64,000 nt of DNA. Source: Phycicoccus sonneratiae. GTDB taxonomy: Bacteria > Actinomycetota > Actinomycetes > Actinomycetales > Dermatophilaceae. The notes under the pieces are model-generated. The model saw only the letters and a program-made list of their open reading frames with translations, had not been told where the DNA came from and made no database searches. The position numbers were made by a program, and so were the translations under genes. The stretch lies in contig NZ_JAFDVD010000003.1 of NCBI RefSeq assembly GCF_016887965.1, positions 358,198 to 422,197 of the forward strand, in the 5' to 3' direction. Of the stretch, positions 34,492 through 43,692 are shown piece by piece; within the stretch, counting starts at the first letter, position 1, and every line of letters starts with the position of its first letter.

Positions 34492-34951
34492 CCCGCGTCG
34501 GACTCCGCGGCGGCGCGGAGCCGGACCAGACCCTTCTCCATGTCCGGCCCGACGAGCGAGTCCATCGACCTCACGAGCGAGAAGAGGCGCATGAGGGCGG
34601 TCAGCTCGCCGAGCATGCGCCACTCGACCTCGGTCGCGCCGTCCCGCGGCGTGAGGTGGAACTCGACCCGCGACTGCGAGGGGAAGGGCTTCTCGAAGGC
34701 CAGCGCGACGTCGACCTCCTCGGGAGCCGACCCGGTGACCTCCATCGTCCCCCGGCCGGCCTTCCGGTTGCCGTCCCAGGCGTACCGCGCCCCGACCCCG
34801 CGCTCGGCGCCGGAGTACGGCGCATCTGCGGGTCGAGGTCCTCCCACGGCGACCAGCGCGGCCACGCCCGGAAGTCCTCGAGGAGGGCGTGCACGGTGGC
34901 GGCGGGGGCCTGCACGGTGGTCGAGCGGGTGACGGTGTACGGGGTGCCCAT
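34488..34951 (-). pseudogene. SRPBCC family (polyketide cyclase-like) gene with a frameshift
   Basis: The N-terminal 45 residues (MGTPYTVTRSTTVQAPAATV then HALLEDFRAWPRWSPWEDLDPQMRR) read in one frame from ATG 34951; the rest (YSGAERGVGARYAWDGNRKAG to LVRLRAAAESDAG) reads in another frame. The join near 34817-34820 needs one added base, so a single-base deletion explains it. Both halves are typical of the SRPBCC/START-like ligand-binding fold, and together they give a full-length protein of about 154 residues. It is either a real pseudogene, a sequencing error in a GC-rich run, or programmed frameshifting (no slippery site is evident). Confidence 0.8.
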
Positions 34952-35212
34952 GGGGTCAGTCTGTCGGCCGCGCAGCGCCGGGGGAAGGCGGCGCGCGCCG
35001 CCGCCGTCGCCGCCCGTCGCCGCCGGGCCTGACGACCGGCCCCTCCCCGCCCGACCCCACCCGCCCGACCCCATCCCGCGGACCGGACGAGAACCCGCGG
35101 ATCGGTGAACGGCATCGGCGCAGGTCAGCGCCCCGGATCGGCCCGGCCGAACGCCCCGCTGACACCGATGTCGGGCGGCGCGGGGGTTGTCAGGCCCGGG
35201 AGGCCGTGGCAA

Positions 35213-35246
35213 TGTAAGCGCTCACAGCAGGTTGTAAGCGCTTACA
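35213..35246. promoter_or_regulatory. two LacI-family operators upstream of the sugar operon
   Basis: TGTAAGCGCTTACA at 35233-35246 is a perfect 14-bp palindrome with the central CG step typical of LacI-family sites; TGTAAGCGCTCACA at 35213-35226 is a copy with one mismatch, 20 bases upstream. The stretch 34952-35212 before them shows no gene or repeat. Autorepression and control of the whole operon by the LacI protein are inferred. Confidence 0.85.
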
Positions 35247-35259
35247 AGGAGGTGGCGTG

Positions 35260-36294
35260 ATGACGGCCCATCCCCCGGGGTCCGGCGGCACGACGATCTA
35301 CTCGGTCGCCGACGCGGCCGGCGTCTCCATCGCCACCGTCTCACGCGTCCTCCAGGGCAGCTCGGCCGTCTCCGAGCGGACCCGCGGCAAGGTCCTCGAG
35401 GCCATCGACCGGCTCGACTACATGCCCGTCGCGGCCGCGCGCTCGCTCGCGGTGCGCCAGCACGAGGCGCTCGGCCTCGTCCTCCCCGAGCTCGGCGGCC
35501 CGTACTTCTCCGAGCTCCTCATGGGGTTCGAGGAGGCCGCGGCCGCCCTCGACCTCAGCGTCGTCCTCGCCCTCGTCGAGGACGACCGCCCGCTCGACGG
35601 CCCGCGCGTCACCCGGCTGGCCGCCGGCGTCGACGGCGTCGCGGTGCTCGGCGGCCTCCTGTCCGAGGACGTCCTGCGCCGGGCCTCGCGCCACAAGCCG
35701 GTCCTCGTCCTCGCCGGCCGCGCCTCGGACGGCATCGAGCACTTCGCGGCCGAGAACACCGCGAGCGCCGCCGAGCTCACGGCCCACCTGCTCGACGACC
35801 ACGGCCGCACCCGACCCGTCTTCGCCGGCCTGCCGGACGTCGCCCCCGACGTGCGGGCCCGGTTCGAGGGCTTCGCCGCCGCCCTCGCCGAGCGCGGCCT
35901 CGCGGTGCCCGAGCCCCTCGGCGGAGGGCTGCGCGAGTCCGACGGCGCCGCGCTCGCCGAGCAGCTGCTCGCCGCCGGTCCGTTGCCGGATGCCGTCGTC
36001 TGCGCCAACGACGAGATCGCCCTCGCCCTCGTCGAGCGGCTCACCGCGGCCGGCGTCCGGGTCCCCGACGACCTCGCCGTCACCGGCTGGGACGACGTCA
36101 TGGCCGCCCGGTACGTCCGCCCCGGCCTGACCACCGTCCGCCAGCCGGTGCGCGAGCTCGGTGCGCTCGCCGCCCGCCGCCTCCACGAGCGCGTCACCGG
36201 TGCCGAGCCGGGCGACCCCGGCGTGCTCGCGACCCGCGTGGTCGTGCGCGGCTCGTGCGGCTGCCCCGAACCCTCGCGCACCGTCTCCCCCTGA
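35260..36294 (+). CDS. LacI family transcriptional regulator
   Basis: A 344-residue repressor: LacI HTH at residues 14-38 (YSVADAAGVSIATVSRVLQG), hinge helix region PVAAARSLAVRQHEALGLVLP, then a periplasmic-binding-protein-like sugar domain with CANDEIALALVE and VTGWDDVMAARYVRPGLTTV. ATG 35260 has AAGGAGG 7 bases upstream; GTG 35257 is an alternative. First gene of the sugar operon and preceded by its own operators. Confidence 0.93.
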   Translation: MTAHPPGSGGTTIYSVADAAGVSIATVSRVLQGSSAVSERTRGKVLEAIDRLDYMPVAAARSLAVRQHEALGLVLPELGGPYFSELLMGFEEAAAALDLSVVLALVEDDRPLDGPRVTRLAAGVDGVAVLGGLLSEDVLRRASRHKPVLVLAGRASDGIEHFAAENTASAAELTAHLLDDHGRTRPVFAGLPDVAPDVRARFEGFAAALAERGLAVPEPLGGGLRESDGAALAEQLLAAGPLPDAVVCANDEIALALVERLTAAGVRVPDDLAVTGWDDVMAARYVRPGLTTVRQPVRELGALAARRLHERVTGAEPGDPGVLATRVVVRGSCGCPEPSRTVSP

Positions 36295-36339
36295 CCCGAC
36301 CACCCACCCAGCCCCACCCCACAAGGAAGTGAGCACGAC

Positions 36340-37611
36340 ATGAGACGCACGCCGACGACGGTCCTGGCCCTCGTGGCCACCGCCGCCCTCACCCTCAGCG
36401 CCTGCGGGCGCAGCGAGGACACCGGGGGCGCCGCCGCCCAGGGCACCGACGTCGCCGACGGCAAGGCGACCGGCACCATCACCGTCTGGGCGATGGGAGC
36501 CGAGGGCGAGAAGCTCCCCGAGCTCGCCAAGGACTTCGAGGCCCAGAACCCGGGCGCCAAGGTCAACGTCACGGCGATCCCGTGGGACGCGGCGCACGAC
36601 AAGTTCACGACCGCGATCACCGCGAACAGCACCCCGGACGCCGCGATGGTCGGCACGACGTGGATGGGTGAGTTCGCCGGCCTCGACGCGCTCGACCCGC
36701 TGCCGAGCAACATCGACGCCAGCGGCTTCTTCCCGGGCGCCCAGGAGACGACGAAGGTGGGCGACACCTCGTACGGCATCCCCTGGTACGTCGAGACCCG
36801 CCTGCTCTACTACCGCACCGACCTCGCGAAGAAGGCCGGCTACGACGAGGCCCCCACGACGTGGCAGGGCCTCAAGGACATGGCCAAGGCGATGCAGGAC
36901 AAGGCCGGCGCCAAGTGGGGCATCGGCCTGCAGGCCGGCGGTACCGGTTCGTGGCAGACCCTCATGCCCTTCGCGTGGTCCGCCGGCGCCTCGCTCGAGA
37001 AGGACGGCAAGTACTCCTTCGACAACCCCGAGCTGCTCAAGGCCGCCCAGTACTACCAGTCGTTCTTCACCGACGGCATCTCCGACAAGGCCGCCCCGGT
37101 GCAGCCGACCACCGAGCCCGACTTCGCGAGCGGCAAGGTCCCGATGTTCATCTCCGGCCCGTGGATGATGTCCGCGGTCGAGAAGGTCGGCGGCGAGGGC
37201 TTCAAGGACAAGTACTCGGTCGCGAAGATCCCGGCCGACAAGCAGTCCTCCTCGTTCGTCGGCGGTTCGGACTTCGTCGTCTTCAAGAGCTCCAAGCAGC
37301 GCGACACCGCGTGGAAGTTCGTCCAGTTCCTCGCCGACCCCAAGACCCAGGCCAAGTGGTACGGCATGTCCACCGACCTGCCGTCCGTCCAGTCGGCGTG
37401 GGACGACTCCGCGCTGGCCGGCGACGAGAAGCTCAAGGTCTTCGGCGAGCAGCTCGAGACCGCGCAGGCGCCGCCGTCGTTCCCCACCTGGGAGCAGGTC
37501 GTCGCGAACCTCGACACCGAGATGGAGAAGGTCACCAAGACCGGCGCCGACCCCGCCGCCGCGCTGAAGACCGTCCAGCAGCAGGCCGACTCGATCGGCA
37601 CCGGTCAGTGA
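36340..37611 (+). CDS. extracellular sugar-binding lipoprotein (ABC transporter, family 1)
   Basis: A 423-residue solute-binding protein with a lipoprotein signal (LTLSAC, lipid on Cys22). The fold-typical blocks TITVWAMGAEGEKL, NSTPDAAMVGTTWMGEFAGL, YGIPWYVETRLLYYRTDL and PMFISGPWMMSAVE match cluster B/CUT1 oligosaccharide-binding proteins. AAGGAAG precedes ATG 36340. Substrate is inferred from the neighbouring glycosidases to be a beta-glucan oligosaccharide. Confidence 0.93.
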   Translation: MRRTPTTVLALVATAALTLSACGRSEDTGGAAAQGTDVADGKATGTITVWAMGAEGEKLPELAKDFEAQNPGAKVNVTAIPWDAAHDKFTTAITANSTPDAAMVGTTWMGEFAGLDALDPLPSNIDASGFFPGAQETTKVGDTSYGIPWYVETRLLYYRTDLAKKAGYDEAPTTWQGLKDMAKAMQDKAGAKWGIGLQAGGTGSWQTLMPFAWSAGASLEKDGKYSFDNPELLKAAQYYQSFFTDGISDKAAPVQPTTEPDFASGKVPMFISGPWMMSAVEKVGGEGFKDKYSVAKIPADKQSSSFVGGSDFVVFKSSKQRDTAWKFVQFLADPKTQAKWYGMSTDLPSVQSAWDDSALAGDEKLKVFGEQLETAQAPPSFPTWEQVVANLDTEMEKVTKTGADPAAALKTVQQQADSIGTGQ

Positions 37612-37612
37612 G

Positions 37613-38560
37613 ATGACCACGACGACCGCCCCGCCGGCTCCAGCCGGCGCGACCACCGCCCCGGGCGGACGGCGCCGACGCGCCGCCGCCCGGGCGGAGG
37701 GGCGGGCTGCGTGGCTCCTCGCCCTCCCGTTCTGCCTGCTCTTCCTCACCTTCACCCTGTGGCCGGTGCTCCAGTCGCTCTTCATGAGCTTCACGGACAC
37801 CCGCTCGCGCGACCTGCGGACCCCGTTCGCGGTCAACGTCGTCGGCGTCGAGAACTACACCCGGGCCCTGTCCGACCCGGTGTTCCGCAAGGCGATGCTC
37901 AACACGGCGTACTTCGTCCTCGTCGGGGTGCCGCTGACCCTCGTCGTCGCGCTCGCCGCCGCCGTCGCCCTCGACCGCGGCATCACCCGGCTGCGCGGCA
38001 TCTTCCGGCTCGGCTTCTACACGCCGGTCATCACCTCGATCGTCGCGGTGGCCGTCGTGTGGCGCTTCCTCCTCGAGACCGACTACGGCCTCGTCAACAC
38101 CGTGCTCGGCTGGGTGGGCATCGACGGGCCCAACTGGCTCGGTGACCCCACCTGGTCGATGCCCTCGCTCATCCTCATGGCGACCTGGCGCAACTTCGGC
38201 ACGGGGATGATCATCTTCCTCGCGGGCCTGCAGGCCGTGCCGTGGAGCCTCCACGAGGCGGCGGCCATCGACGGTGCCTCGGCGTGGAAGCGGTTCCGGC
38301 ACATCACCCTCCCGCTGATGCGCCCGACCATCCTCTTCGTCTCCGTCACGACGGGCATCGGCTACCTCCAGTTCTTCGAGGAGCCGTTCGTCCTGACGAG
38401 CGGCGGCCCGCTGAACTCGACGAAGTCGATGTCCATGTACACGTACGAGCAGTTCGGGTTCGGCAACTACGGCTACGCGGCGTCGATCAGCTACATCATC
38501 TTCGTCCTCGTCGCGGTCGTCACCGCCATCCAGTTCCGGCTGCTGCGAGAGGAGAAGTGA
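37613..38560 (+). CDS. sugar ABC transporter permease (CUT1, MalF-type)
   Basis: A 315-residue membrane protein with a basic N-terminal tail and six helices. The EAA loop contacting the ATPase is visible as EAAAIDGASAWKRFRHITLPLMRP. It starts one base after the stop of the binding protein gene. No ATPase gene is present; CUT1 systems often borrow a shared MsmK/MsiK-type ATPase encoded elsewhere. Confidence 0.93.
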   Translation: MTTTTAPPAPAGATTAPGGRRRRAAARAEGRAAWLLALPFCLLFLTFTLWPVLQSLFMSFTDTRSRDLRTPFAVNVVGVENYTRALSDPVFRKAMLNTAYFVLVGVPLTLVVALAAAVALDRGITRLRGIFRLGFYTPVITSIVAVAVVWRFLLETDYGLVNTVLGWVGIDGPNWLGDPTWSMPSLILMATWRNFGTGMIIFLAGLQAVPWSLHEAAAIDGASAWKRFRHITLPLMRPTILFVSVTTGIGYLQFFEEPFVLTSGGPLNSTKSMSMYTYEQFGFGNYGYAASISYIIFVLVAVVTAIQFRLLREEK

Positions 38561-39384
38561 TGCTCGGCTCCCGCAAGGGCACGTGGTGGCTCTACGGCGT
38601 CCTCACCGTCGCCCTCGTCGCCGTCGTCGCCCCGTTCGCCTGGATGGTCCTCGGGTCCTTCAAGTCCGACGCCGAGCTGCGCTCGGCACCGCCCACGTGG
38701 TGGCCGGAGGCCGCGAGCCTCGACAACTACGCTCAGCTGTTCAGCCGGCTCGACTTCGGCGGCTACTTCGCGAACTCGATCGTCGTCGCGGTCGTCGTCA
38801 CGGCGGGCAACCTGCTCTTCTGCTCGGCGCTCGGGTACGCCTTGGCGATGCTCGACTTCCGCGGCAAGAGAGCGCTGTTCGTGGTCGTCATGACGACGCT
38901 GATGATCCCCGGGGTCGTCACCTTCGTGCCGCTGTTCGTGCTCGTCGCGAACGCCGGCCTGGTGAACACCCTGCCCGGGCTGTTCCTGCCGTTCCTCGTC
39001 AGCCCGTTCGGGGTCTTCCTCATGCGCCAGTTCATCCTCGGGCTGCCGCGCGACCTCGTCGACGCCGGGCGCGTCGACGGCGCGGGCGAGCTGCGGATCT
39101 TCGCGCGGATCATCCTTCCGCTGTGCGGGCCGGCCCTCGCGACGCTCGGCATCCTCACCTTCCTCGGCAGCTGGAACAACTTCCTCTGGCCGCTCGTCGT
39201 GGCCCAGACCGAGGACACCTACACCCTGCCCGTGGCGCTCGCGCTCTACAGCACCGGGCAGAACAGCACGCAGTACGGGCTCCTGCTCGCCGGCGCCACC
39301 GTCGTCGTGCTGCCCGTGCTCGTCGTCTTCATGGTCTTCCAGCGGCGCTTCATCGAGGGCATCGCGACGACCGGCATCAAGTGA
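38560..39384 (+). CDS. sugar ABC transporter permease (CUT1, MalG-type)
   Basis: A 274-residue permease with six helices and an EAA-type loop DLVDAGRVDGAGELRIFARIILPLCGPAL. ATG 38560 overlaps the preceding stop (TGATG). Forms the heterodimeric channel with the preceding permease. Confidence 0.93.
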   Translation: MLGSRKGTWWLYGVLTVALVAVVAPFAWMVLGSFKSDAELRSAPPTWWPEAASLDNYAQLFSRLDFGGYFANSIVVAVVVTAGNLLFCSALGYALAMLDFRGKRALFVVVMTTLMIPGVVTFVPLFVLVANAGLVNTLPGLFLPFLVSPFGVFLMRQFILGLPRDLVDAGRVDGAGELRIFARIILPLCGPALATLGILTFLGSWNNFLWPLVVAQTEDTYTLPVALALYSTGQNSTQYGLLLAGATVVVLPVLVVFMVFQRRFIEGIATTGIK

Positions 39385-39433
39385 GGCCCGGCCACCCCGA
39401 GTCCACCCCCACCCCCCGTCAGGAGACATCCTC

Positions 39434-41062
39434 ATGACCGCTCGACCCCTCATCGTCCCCGCGGCGTCGCGTCGCCAGCTGCTCGTCGGCGGCGCCGCCG
39501 CGCTCGGCGGCATCGTCGTCTCCGGTGCCGCCGCCCAGCCCGCGCACGCCCTGTCCGGTTCCCCCACAGCGTCGTTCGTACACGGCGACGCGCACCACAC
39601 CGCCTGGAGCAGCCGCACCGCCCGCCGCTGGGCCGCCGACACGTGGCGCTCGCTCGTCGCGATGACCGACGAGCGGACGGGCCTCCCGGCCGACAACATC
39701 GAGGCCTCGCTCGCCCGCGGCGACCGCAGCGGCTACACCTCGCCCACCAACGTCGGCGGCTACCTCTGGAGCGCGGTCGTCGCCCGTGAGCTCGGGATCA
39801 TCAGCCGGGGCGAGTGCACCCGCCGGCTGCTGCAGACCCTGCGCACGGTCGAGCGGATGGAGCACCACACCCCGAGCGGCATGTACTACAACTGGTACGA
39901 CGAGGCCACCGGCGAGGCACTCACCACGTGGCCGGACTCCGGCGACCCGGTCGTCCCGTTCTGCTCGAGCATCGACAACGGCTGGCTGGGTGCGGCCCTG
40001 CTCGTCGTCTCCTCCGCCGACCGCGGCGCGGCGCCCCTGGCGCGCAAGGTCTTCGGCCGCATGCGGTGGGACGCGTTCTACAACGACAACAGCGACCCCG
40101 CCCACCAGGTCCGGGCCGGAGGCCTCATCCACGGGGGCTTCTACCCCGGCGAGGACGGCCGACCGGGCGGGACCTACCAGGGCACGCACATCGGTGGCGA
40201 CCCGGTGTGGCTCACCACCCACCACTACGACACGACCGTGTCCGAGACCCGCATCACGAGCTACCTCGGCATCCTCACCGGGCAGATCCCGGCGCGCCAG
40301 TACTTCGCGATGTGGCGCACCTTCCCCGACACCTGCGACTGGTCGTGGCCGGAGATGAAGCCGGTCGGGCGGAACCGCACCTACCTCGGCCTCGAGGTCT
40401 TCGAGGGCGCGTACACCTACCGCGGGATGCACGTCGTCCCCGGCTGGGGCGGGTCGATGTTCGAGGAGCTCATGCCCGACGTGTTCGTCGACGAGGCCCG
40501 GTGGGCGCCGCGGTCCTGGGGACGCAACCACCCGCTGCACGTCCGCGCCCAGCGCGAGCACGGCCTCCTCGAGGCGAAGTACGGCTTCTGGGGCTTCTCG
40601 CCGGCCTCGAACCCGGCCGGCGGCTACCGCGAGTACGGCGTCGACGCGCTCGGCCTCAACCCGGACGGCTACTTCTCCGACCAGGAGATGACGAACTACG
40701 ACCCGGGCTTCGGCGACTGCCGCCCGGCGACCAACCCGACGCCGACCTTCGGCGACGGGGTGGTCACGCCGCACGCCGCGTTCCTCGCGATGATGCACGA
40801 ACCGCGGGAGGCCTTCGCCAACCTCGCCCGGGTCGAGCACGAGCTCGGCGCCTACGACCGTGGCGGGTTCTTCGACGCCGTGGCCGTGCGCTCGGGCACC
40901 GTCGCCCGGCGCTACCTCTCGCTCGACCAGGCGATGGTCATGGGCTCGCTCGGCAACGTCCTCGGGAAGGACGTCATCCGGAAGGCGTTCTCCACGAAGT
41001 CGGTCGAGAAGCGCCTGCGTCCGGTGCTGGCGATGGAGGAGTTCGGGGCGGGTCTCGCGTGA
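39434..41062 (+). CDS. secreted GH144-like glucanase (glycoamylase-like domain)
   Basis: A 542-residue exported enzyme. The N-terminus has a twin-arginine-type signal (ASRRQLLVGGAAALGGIVVSG), cleaved near AQPAHA. The mature part is an (alpha/alpha)6 glycoamylase-like domain (Pfam family used for GH144): LPADNIEASLARGDRSGYTSPTNVGGY, GFYPGEDGRPGGTYQGTHIGGD, YGFWGFSPASNPAGGYREYGVDALG and VVTPHAAFLA. GH144 enzymes are endo-beta-1,2-glucanases in Bacteroidetes. RBS AGGAG precedes ATG 39434. Neighbouring GH3 and transporter genes fit a beta-1,2-glucan pathway; the specificity is inferred. Confidence 0.82.
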   Translation: MTARPLIVPAASRRQLLVGGAAALGGIVVSGAAAQPAHALSGSPTASFVHGDAHHTAWSSRTARRWAADTWRSLVAMTDERTGLPADNIEASLARGDRSGYTSPTNVGGYLWSAVVARELGIISRGECTRRLLQTLRTVERMEHHTPSGMYYNWYDEATGEALTTWPDSGDPVVPFCSSIDNGWLGAALLVVSSADRGAAPLARKVFGRMRWDAFYNDNSDPAHQVRAGGLIHGGFYPGEDGRPGGTYQGTHIGGDPVWLTTHHYDTTVSETRITSYLGILTGQIPARQYFAMWRTFPDTCDWSWPEMKPVGRNRTYLGLEVFEGAYTYRGMHVVPGWGGSMFEELMPDVFVDEARWAPRSWGRNHPLHVRAQREHGLLEAKYGFWGFSPASNPAGGYREYGVDALGLNPDGYFSDQEMTNYDPGFGDCRPATNPTPTFGDGVVTPHAAFLAMMHEPREAFANLARVEHELGAYDRGGFFDAVAVRSGTVARRYLSLDQAMVMGSLGNVLGKDVIRKAFSTKSVEKRLRPVLAMEEFGAGLA

Positions 41063-42954
41063 CCGCAGGACCCACCACCGACACCCTCTCCGGCGCCGCC
41101 GTCGTCGCCCACCCGGCGACGGCGGGGGCGCCGGCCTGGCGCGACCTCAACGGCAACGGGGTCATGGACCCGTACGAGGACCCGCGCCTGCCCGTCGACG
41201 AGCGCGTCGAGGACCTGCTCGGCCGGCTCTCCCTCGAGGAGAAGGTCGGCCTGATGTTCCACACGGTCATCGAGGCCGGGGCCGACGGCGAGCTGCTCGA
41301 GGCTCCGGGAGCCATCAGCAAGTCGCCGACGAGCGACGTGGTGGTGCGCAAGCACCTGTCGCACTTCAACGTCCACGCCCTGCGCGACGCGCGACAGGCC
41401 GCGCGGTGGAGCAACGCCCTCCAGCGGCTGGCCGAGCGGACGCCGCACGGCATCCCCGTGACCGTCAGCACCGACCCCCGGCACGCGTTCATCGAGAACG
41501 CGGGGGCGTCGTTCGCGGCCGGGGCTTTCTCGCAGTGGCCGGAACCGCTCGGGCTCGCGGCCCTGCGCGACGCCGAGGCGGTCCGCCGGTTCGCCGACAT
41601 CGCCCGGCGCGAGTACGTGGCCGTGGGCATCCGCGAGGCGCTGCACCCCACCCTCGACCTCGCCACCGAGCCCCGCTGGGCCCGGCAGGCCGGGACCTTC
41701 GGGCAGGACCCGCAGCTGGCCGGCGACCTCGGCGTCGCGTACCTCGAGGGCTTCCAGCAGCGCGCCGGGCTGGGGCCGGAGGCCGTCGCCTGCGTCACGA
41801 AGCACTTCCCCGGCGGCGGACCGCAGCAGGACGGCGAGGACGCCCACTTCCCCTACGGACGCGAACAGGTCTACGGCGGAGGGCGGTTCGACGACCACCT
41901 GGCTCCGTTCCCCCGCGCGATCGACGCCGGCACCGCCGCGGTCATGCCCTACTACGGGATGCCGGTCGGGCTCGAGGTCGACGGCGAGCCGGTCGAGGAG
42001 GTGGGCTTCGGCTACAACCGCCAGGTCGTCACCGGCCTGCTGCGCGAGCGGCTCGGCTTCGACGGCGTCGTGCTCACCGACTGGGAGCTGGTCAACGACA
42101 ACCACGTCGGCGACCAGGTGCTGCCCGCCCGGGCCTGGGGCGTCGAGCACCTCGACCCGACCGGCCGGATGGAGCTGATCCTCCACGCCGGAGCCGACCA
42201 GTTCGGGGGCGAGGAGTGCGTCGAGCTGCTCCTCGACCTCGTGCGGTCGGGCCGGGTCACCGAGGCGCGCATCGACGAGTCGGCCCGCCGGCTGCTGCGG
42301 GTGAAGTTCCGGCTGGGGCTCTTCGACGACCCGTTCGTCGACGAGGACGCCGCGGCAGCGGTGCTCGGGTGCGACGAGTTCCGCCGGGCCGGCTTCGAGG
42401 CCCAGGCCCGGTCGGTGACGGTGCTGCGCAACGAGGCCACGGGTGACCACGACGGGCCGGTGCTGCCGCTGCGTCCGGGCACCCGGGTGTACGCCGAGGG
42501 CGTCGCGGCGGAGGCGCTCGTGGTCGCCGGGCTCGTGCCCGCGGACGCGCCCGAGGACGCCGACGTCGCGCTCGTGCGGCTCGGCGCCCCGTTCGAGCAC
42601 CGCGACGACCTCTTCCTCGAGGCGTGGTTCCACCAGGGCTCGCTCGACTTCCCGCCCGGGCGCGTGGCCCGGCTCCAGCGGCTCGCGGCCCGGGTGCCGC
42701 TGGTCCTCGACGTCGCCCTCGACCGGCCGGCGGTGCTCACCCCGCTCGTCCCGGTGTGCACGGCCCTCACCGCGACCTACGGCAGCAGCGACGCCGCCCT
42801 GCTCGCGGCGCTCACCGGTGGCATCCCGCCGATCGGCCGCCTGCCGTTCGACGTCCCCGTCTCGATGGAGGCGGTGCGCCGGCACCCGGAGGACGTCCCC
42901 GGCTTCGGCGACGACGCACTGTTCCGGTTCGGCGACGGGCTGACGCTCCCCTGA
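41059..42954 (+). CDS. glycoside hydrolase family 3 (beta-glucosidase-like)
   Basis: A 631-residue cytoplasmic (no signal peptide) GH3 enzyme. The N-terminal barrel contains SLEEKVGLMFHT, VTKHFPGGGPQQDGEDAHFPYG and the nucleophile Asp in GFDGVVLTDWELVNDNHVGDQ; the C-terminal alpha/beta sandwich begins around residue 440. GTG 41059 overlaps the previous stop (GTGA). It probably hydrolyses imported oligosaccharides, which is the usual role of GH3 after a CUT1 transporter; GH3 enzymes acting on sophorooligosaccharides are known in Listeria. Confidence 0.92.
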   Translation: MTAGPTTDTLSGAAVVAHPATAGAPAWRDLNGNGVMDPYEDPRLPVDERVEDLLGRLSLEEKVGLMFHTVIEAGADGELLEAPGAISKSPTSDVVVRKHLSHFNVHALRDARQAARWSNALQRLAERTPHGIPVTVSTDPRHAFIENAGASFAAGAFSQWPEPLGLAALRDAEAVRRFADIARREYVAVGIREALHPTLDLATEPRWARQAGTFGQDPQLAGDLGVAYLEGFQQRAGLGPEAVACVTKHFPGGGPQQDGEDAHFPYGREQVYGGGRFDDHLAPFPRAIDAGTAAVMPYYGMPVGLEVDGEPVEEVGFGYNRQVVTGLLRERLGFDGVVLTDWELVNDNHVGDQVLPARAWGVEHLDPTGRMELILHAGADQFGGEECVELLLDLVRSGRVTEARIDESARRLLRVKFRLGLFDDPFVDEDAAAAVLGCDEFRRAGFEAQARSVTVLRNEATGDHDGPVLPLRPGTRVYAEGVAAEALVVAGLVPADAPEDADVALVRLGAPFEHRDDLFLEAWFHQGSLDFPPGRVARLQRLAARVPLVLDVALDRPAVLTPLVPVCTALTATYGSSDAALLAALTGGIPPIGRLPFDVPVSMEAVRRHPEDVPGFGDDALFRFGDGLTLP

Positions 42955-43088
42955 CCGCGACGCATCCCACGTCGCCCACCCCTGTCGCCCGGCCCGCCGG
43001 CGCGGGATGATCGGGGTGGGCGCCGGGGGCCGTCGCCACCGCCCCGGCGCACCTCGTGACTGGTGACGAGCCACCGAGGGAGGCCGCC

Positions 43089-43586
43089 GTGAGAGCACGA
43101 CCAGGAGACCACATCGTCCTCGCCGGGGAGCAGGTCGACCAGCCGGTGCGGTCCGGCGTCGTCGTCGCCGCGTCCACCGAGGACGGCCCGCCGTACACCG
43201 TGCGGTGGGACGACGGGCGGACGAGCACGATCTACCCGGGGCCGGGGTCGGTCCTGCGCGTCGAGGAGGGCCACGAACACGACCACGAGGCCGTCGTCGC
43301 GCGCCCCGAGCTGGGGACGATGCGGCAGTGGAGCGTGCGCGTCACCCTCTTCGAGCAGGGCGACGACACGACGGCCACCGTCGCGCTCCTCGCCGACGCC
43401 CCCGAGGCGCTGACCGCCCGCGGCACGTCGCACCGCAGTGCCGGCGACGCGGCGAGCCCGCACATCGGGGACGAGGTCGCCGTCGCCCGGGCCCTGCGTC
43501 GCCTCGCCGACCGGCTCGTGGCCTCGGCCGAGGCCGACATCGAGCGCGCGACCGGCGAGCACGACGTGCAGCTGCGCGCCCGGTGA
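43089..43586 (+). CDS. DUF1918-DUF1876 two-domain protein
   Basis: A 165-residue protein of two small actinobacterial domains: DUF1918 at residues 1-60 (VRARPGDHIVLAGE, GPPYTVRWDDGRTSTIYPGPGS, an SH3-like nucleic-acid-binding-type fold) and DUF1876 at residues 75-155 (WSVRVTLFEQGDDTTATVALL, PHIGDEVAVARALRRLADRL, a dsRBD-like fold). Function unknown. GTG 43089 has GGGAGG 5 bases upstream and is preferred over the earlier ATG. These two domains are more often seen as separate proteins. Confidence 0.87.
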   Translation: MRARPGDHIVLAGEQVDQPVRSGVVVAASTEDGPPYTVRWDDGRTSTIYPGPGSVLRVEEGHEHDHEAVVARPELGTMRQWSVRVTLFEQGDDTTATVALLADAPEALTARGTSHRSAGDAASPHIGDEVAVARALRRLADRLVASAEADIERATGEHDVQLRAR

Positions 43587-43692
43587 CGGACGGCGCCCCG
43601 CCCGGGGCGTCGGACCCGCACCTGTCCGTCGGCTGAGGACCGGCCGCCCGTGGGGCTACCGGGGCTGGTGGGGCGGATGTGACACTCGTCGG

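Noticed and set aside
43678..43692. Upstream ATG/GTG starts for the transglycosylase-like protein
   Set aside because: They fall out of frame or would add residues that break the signal peptide; GTG 43693 gives a normal export signal.
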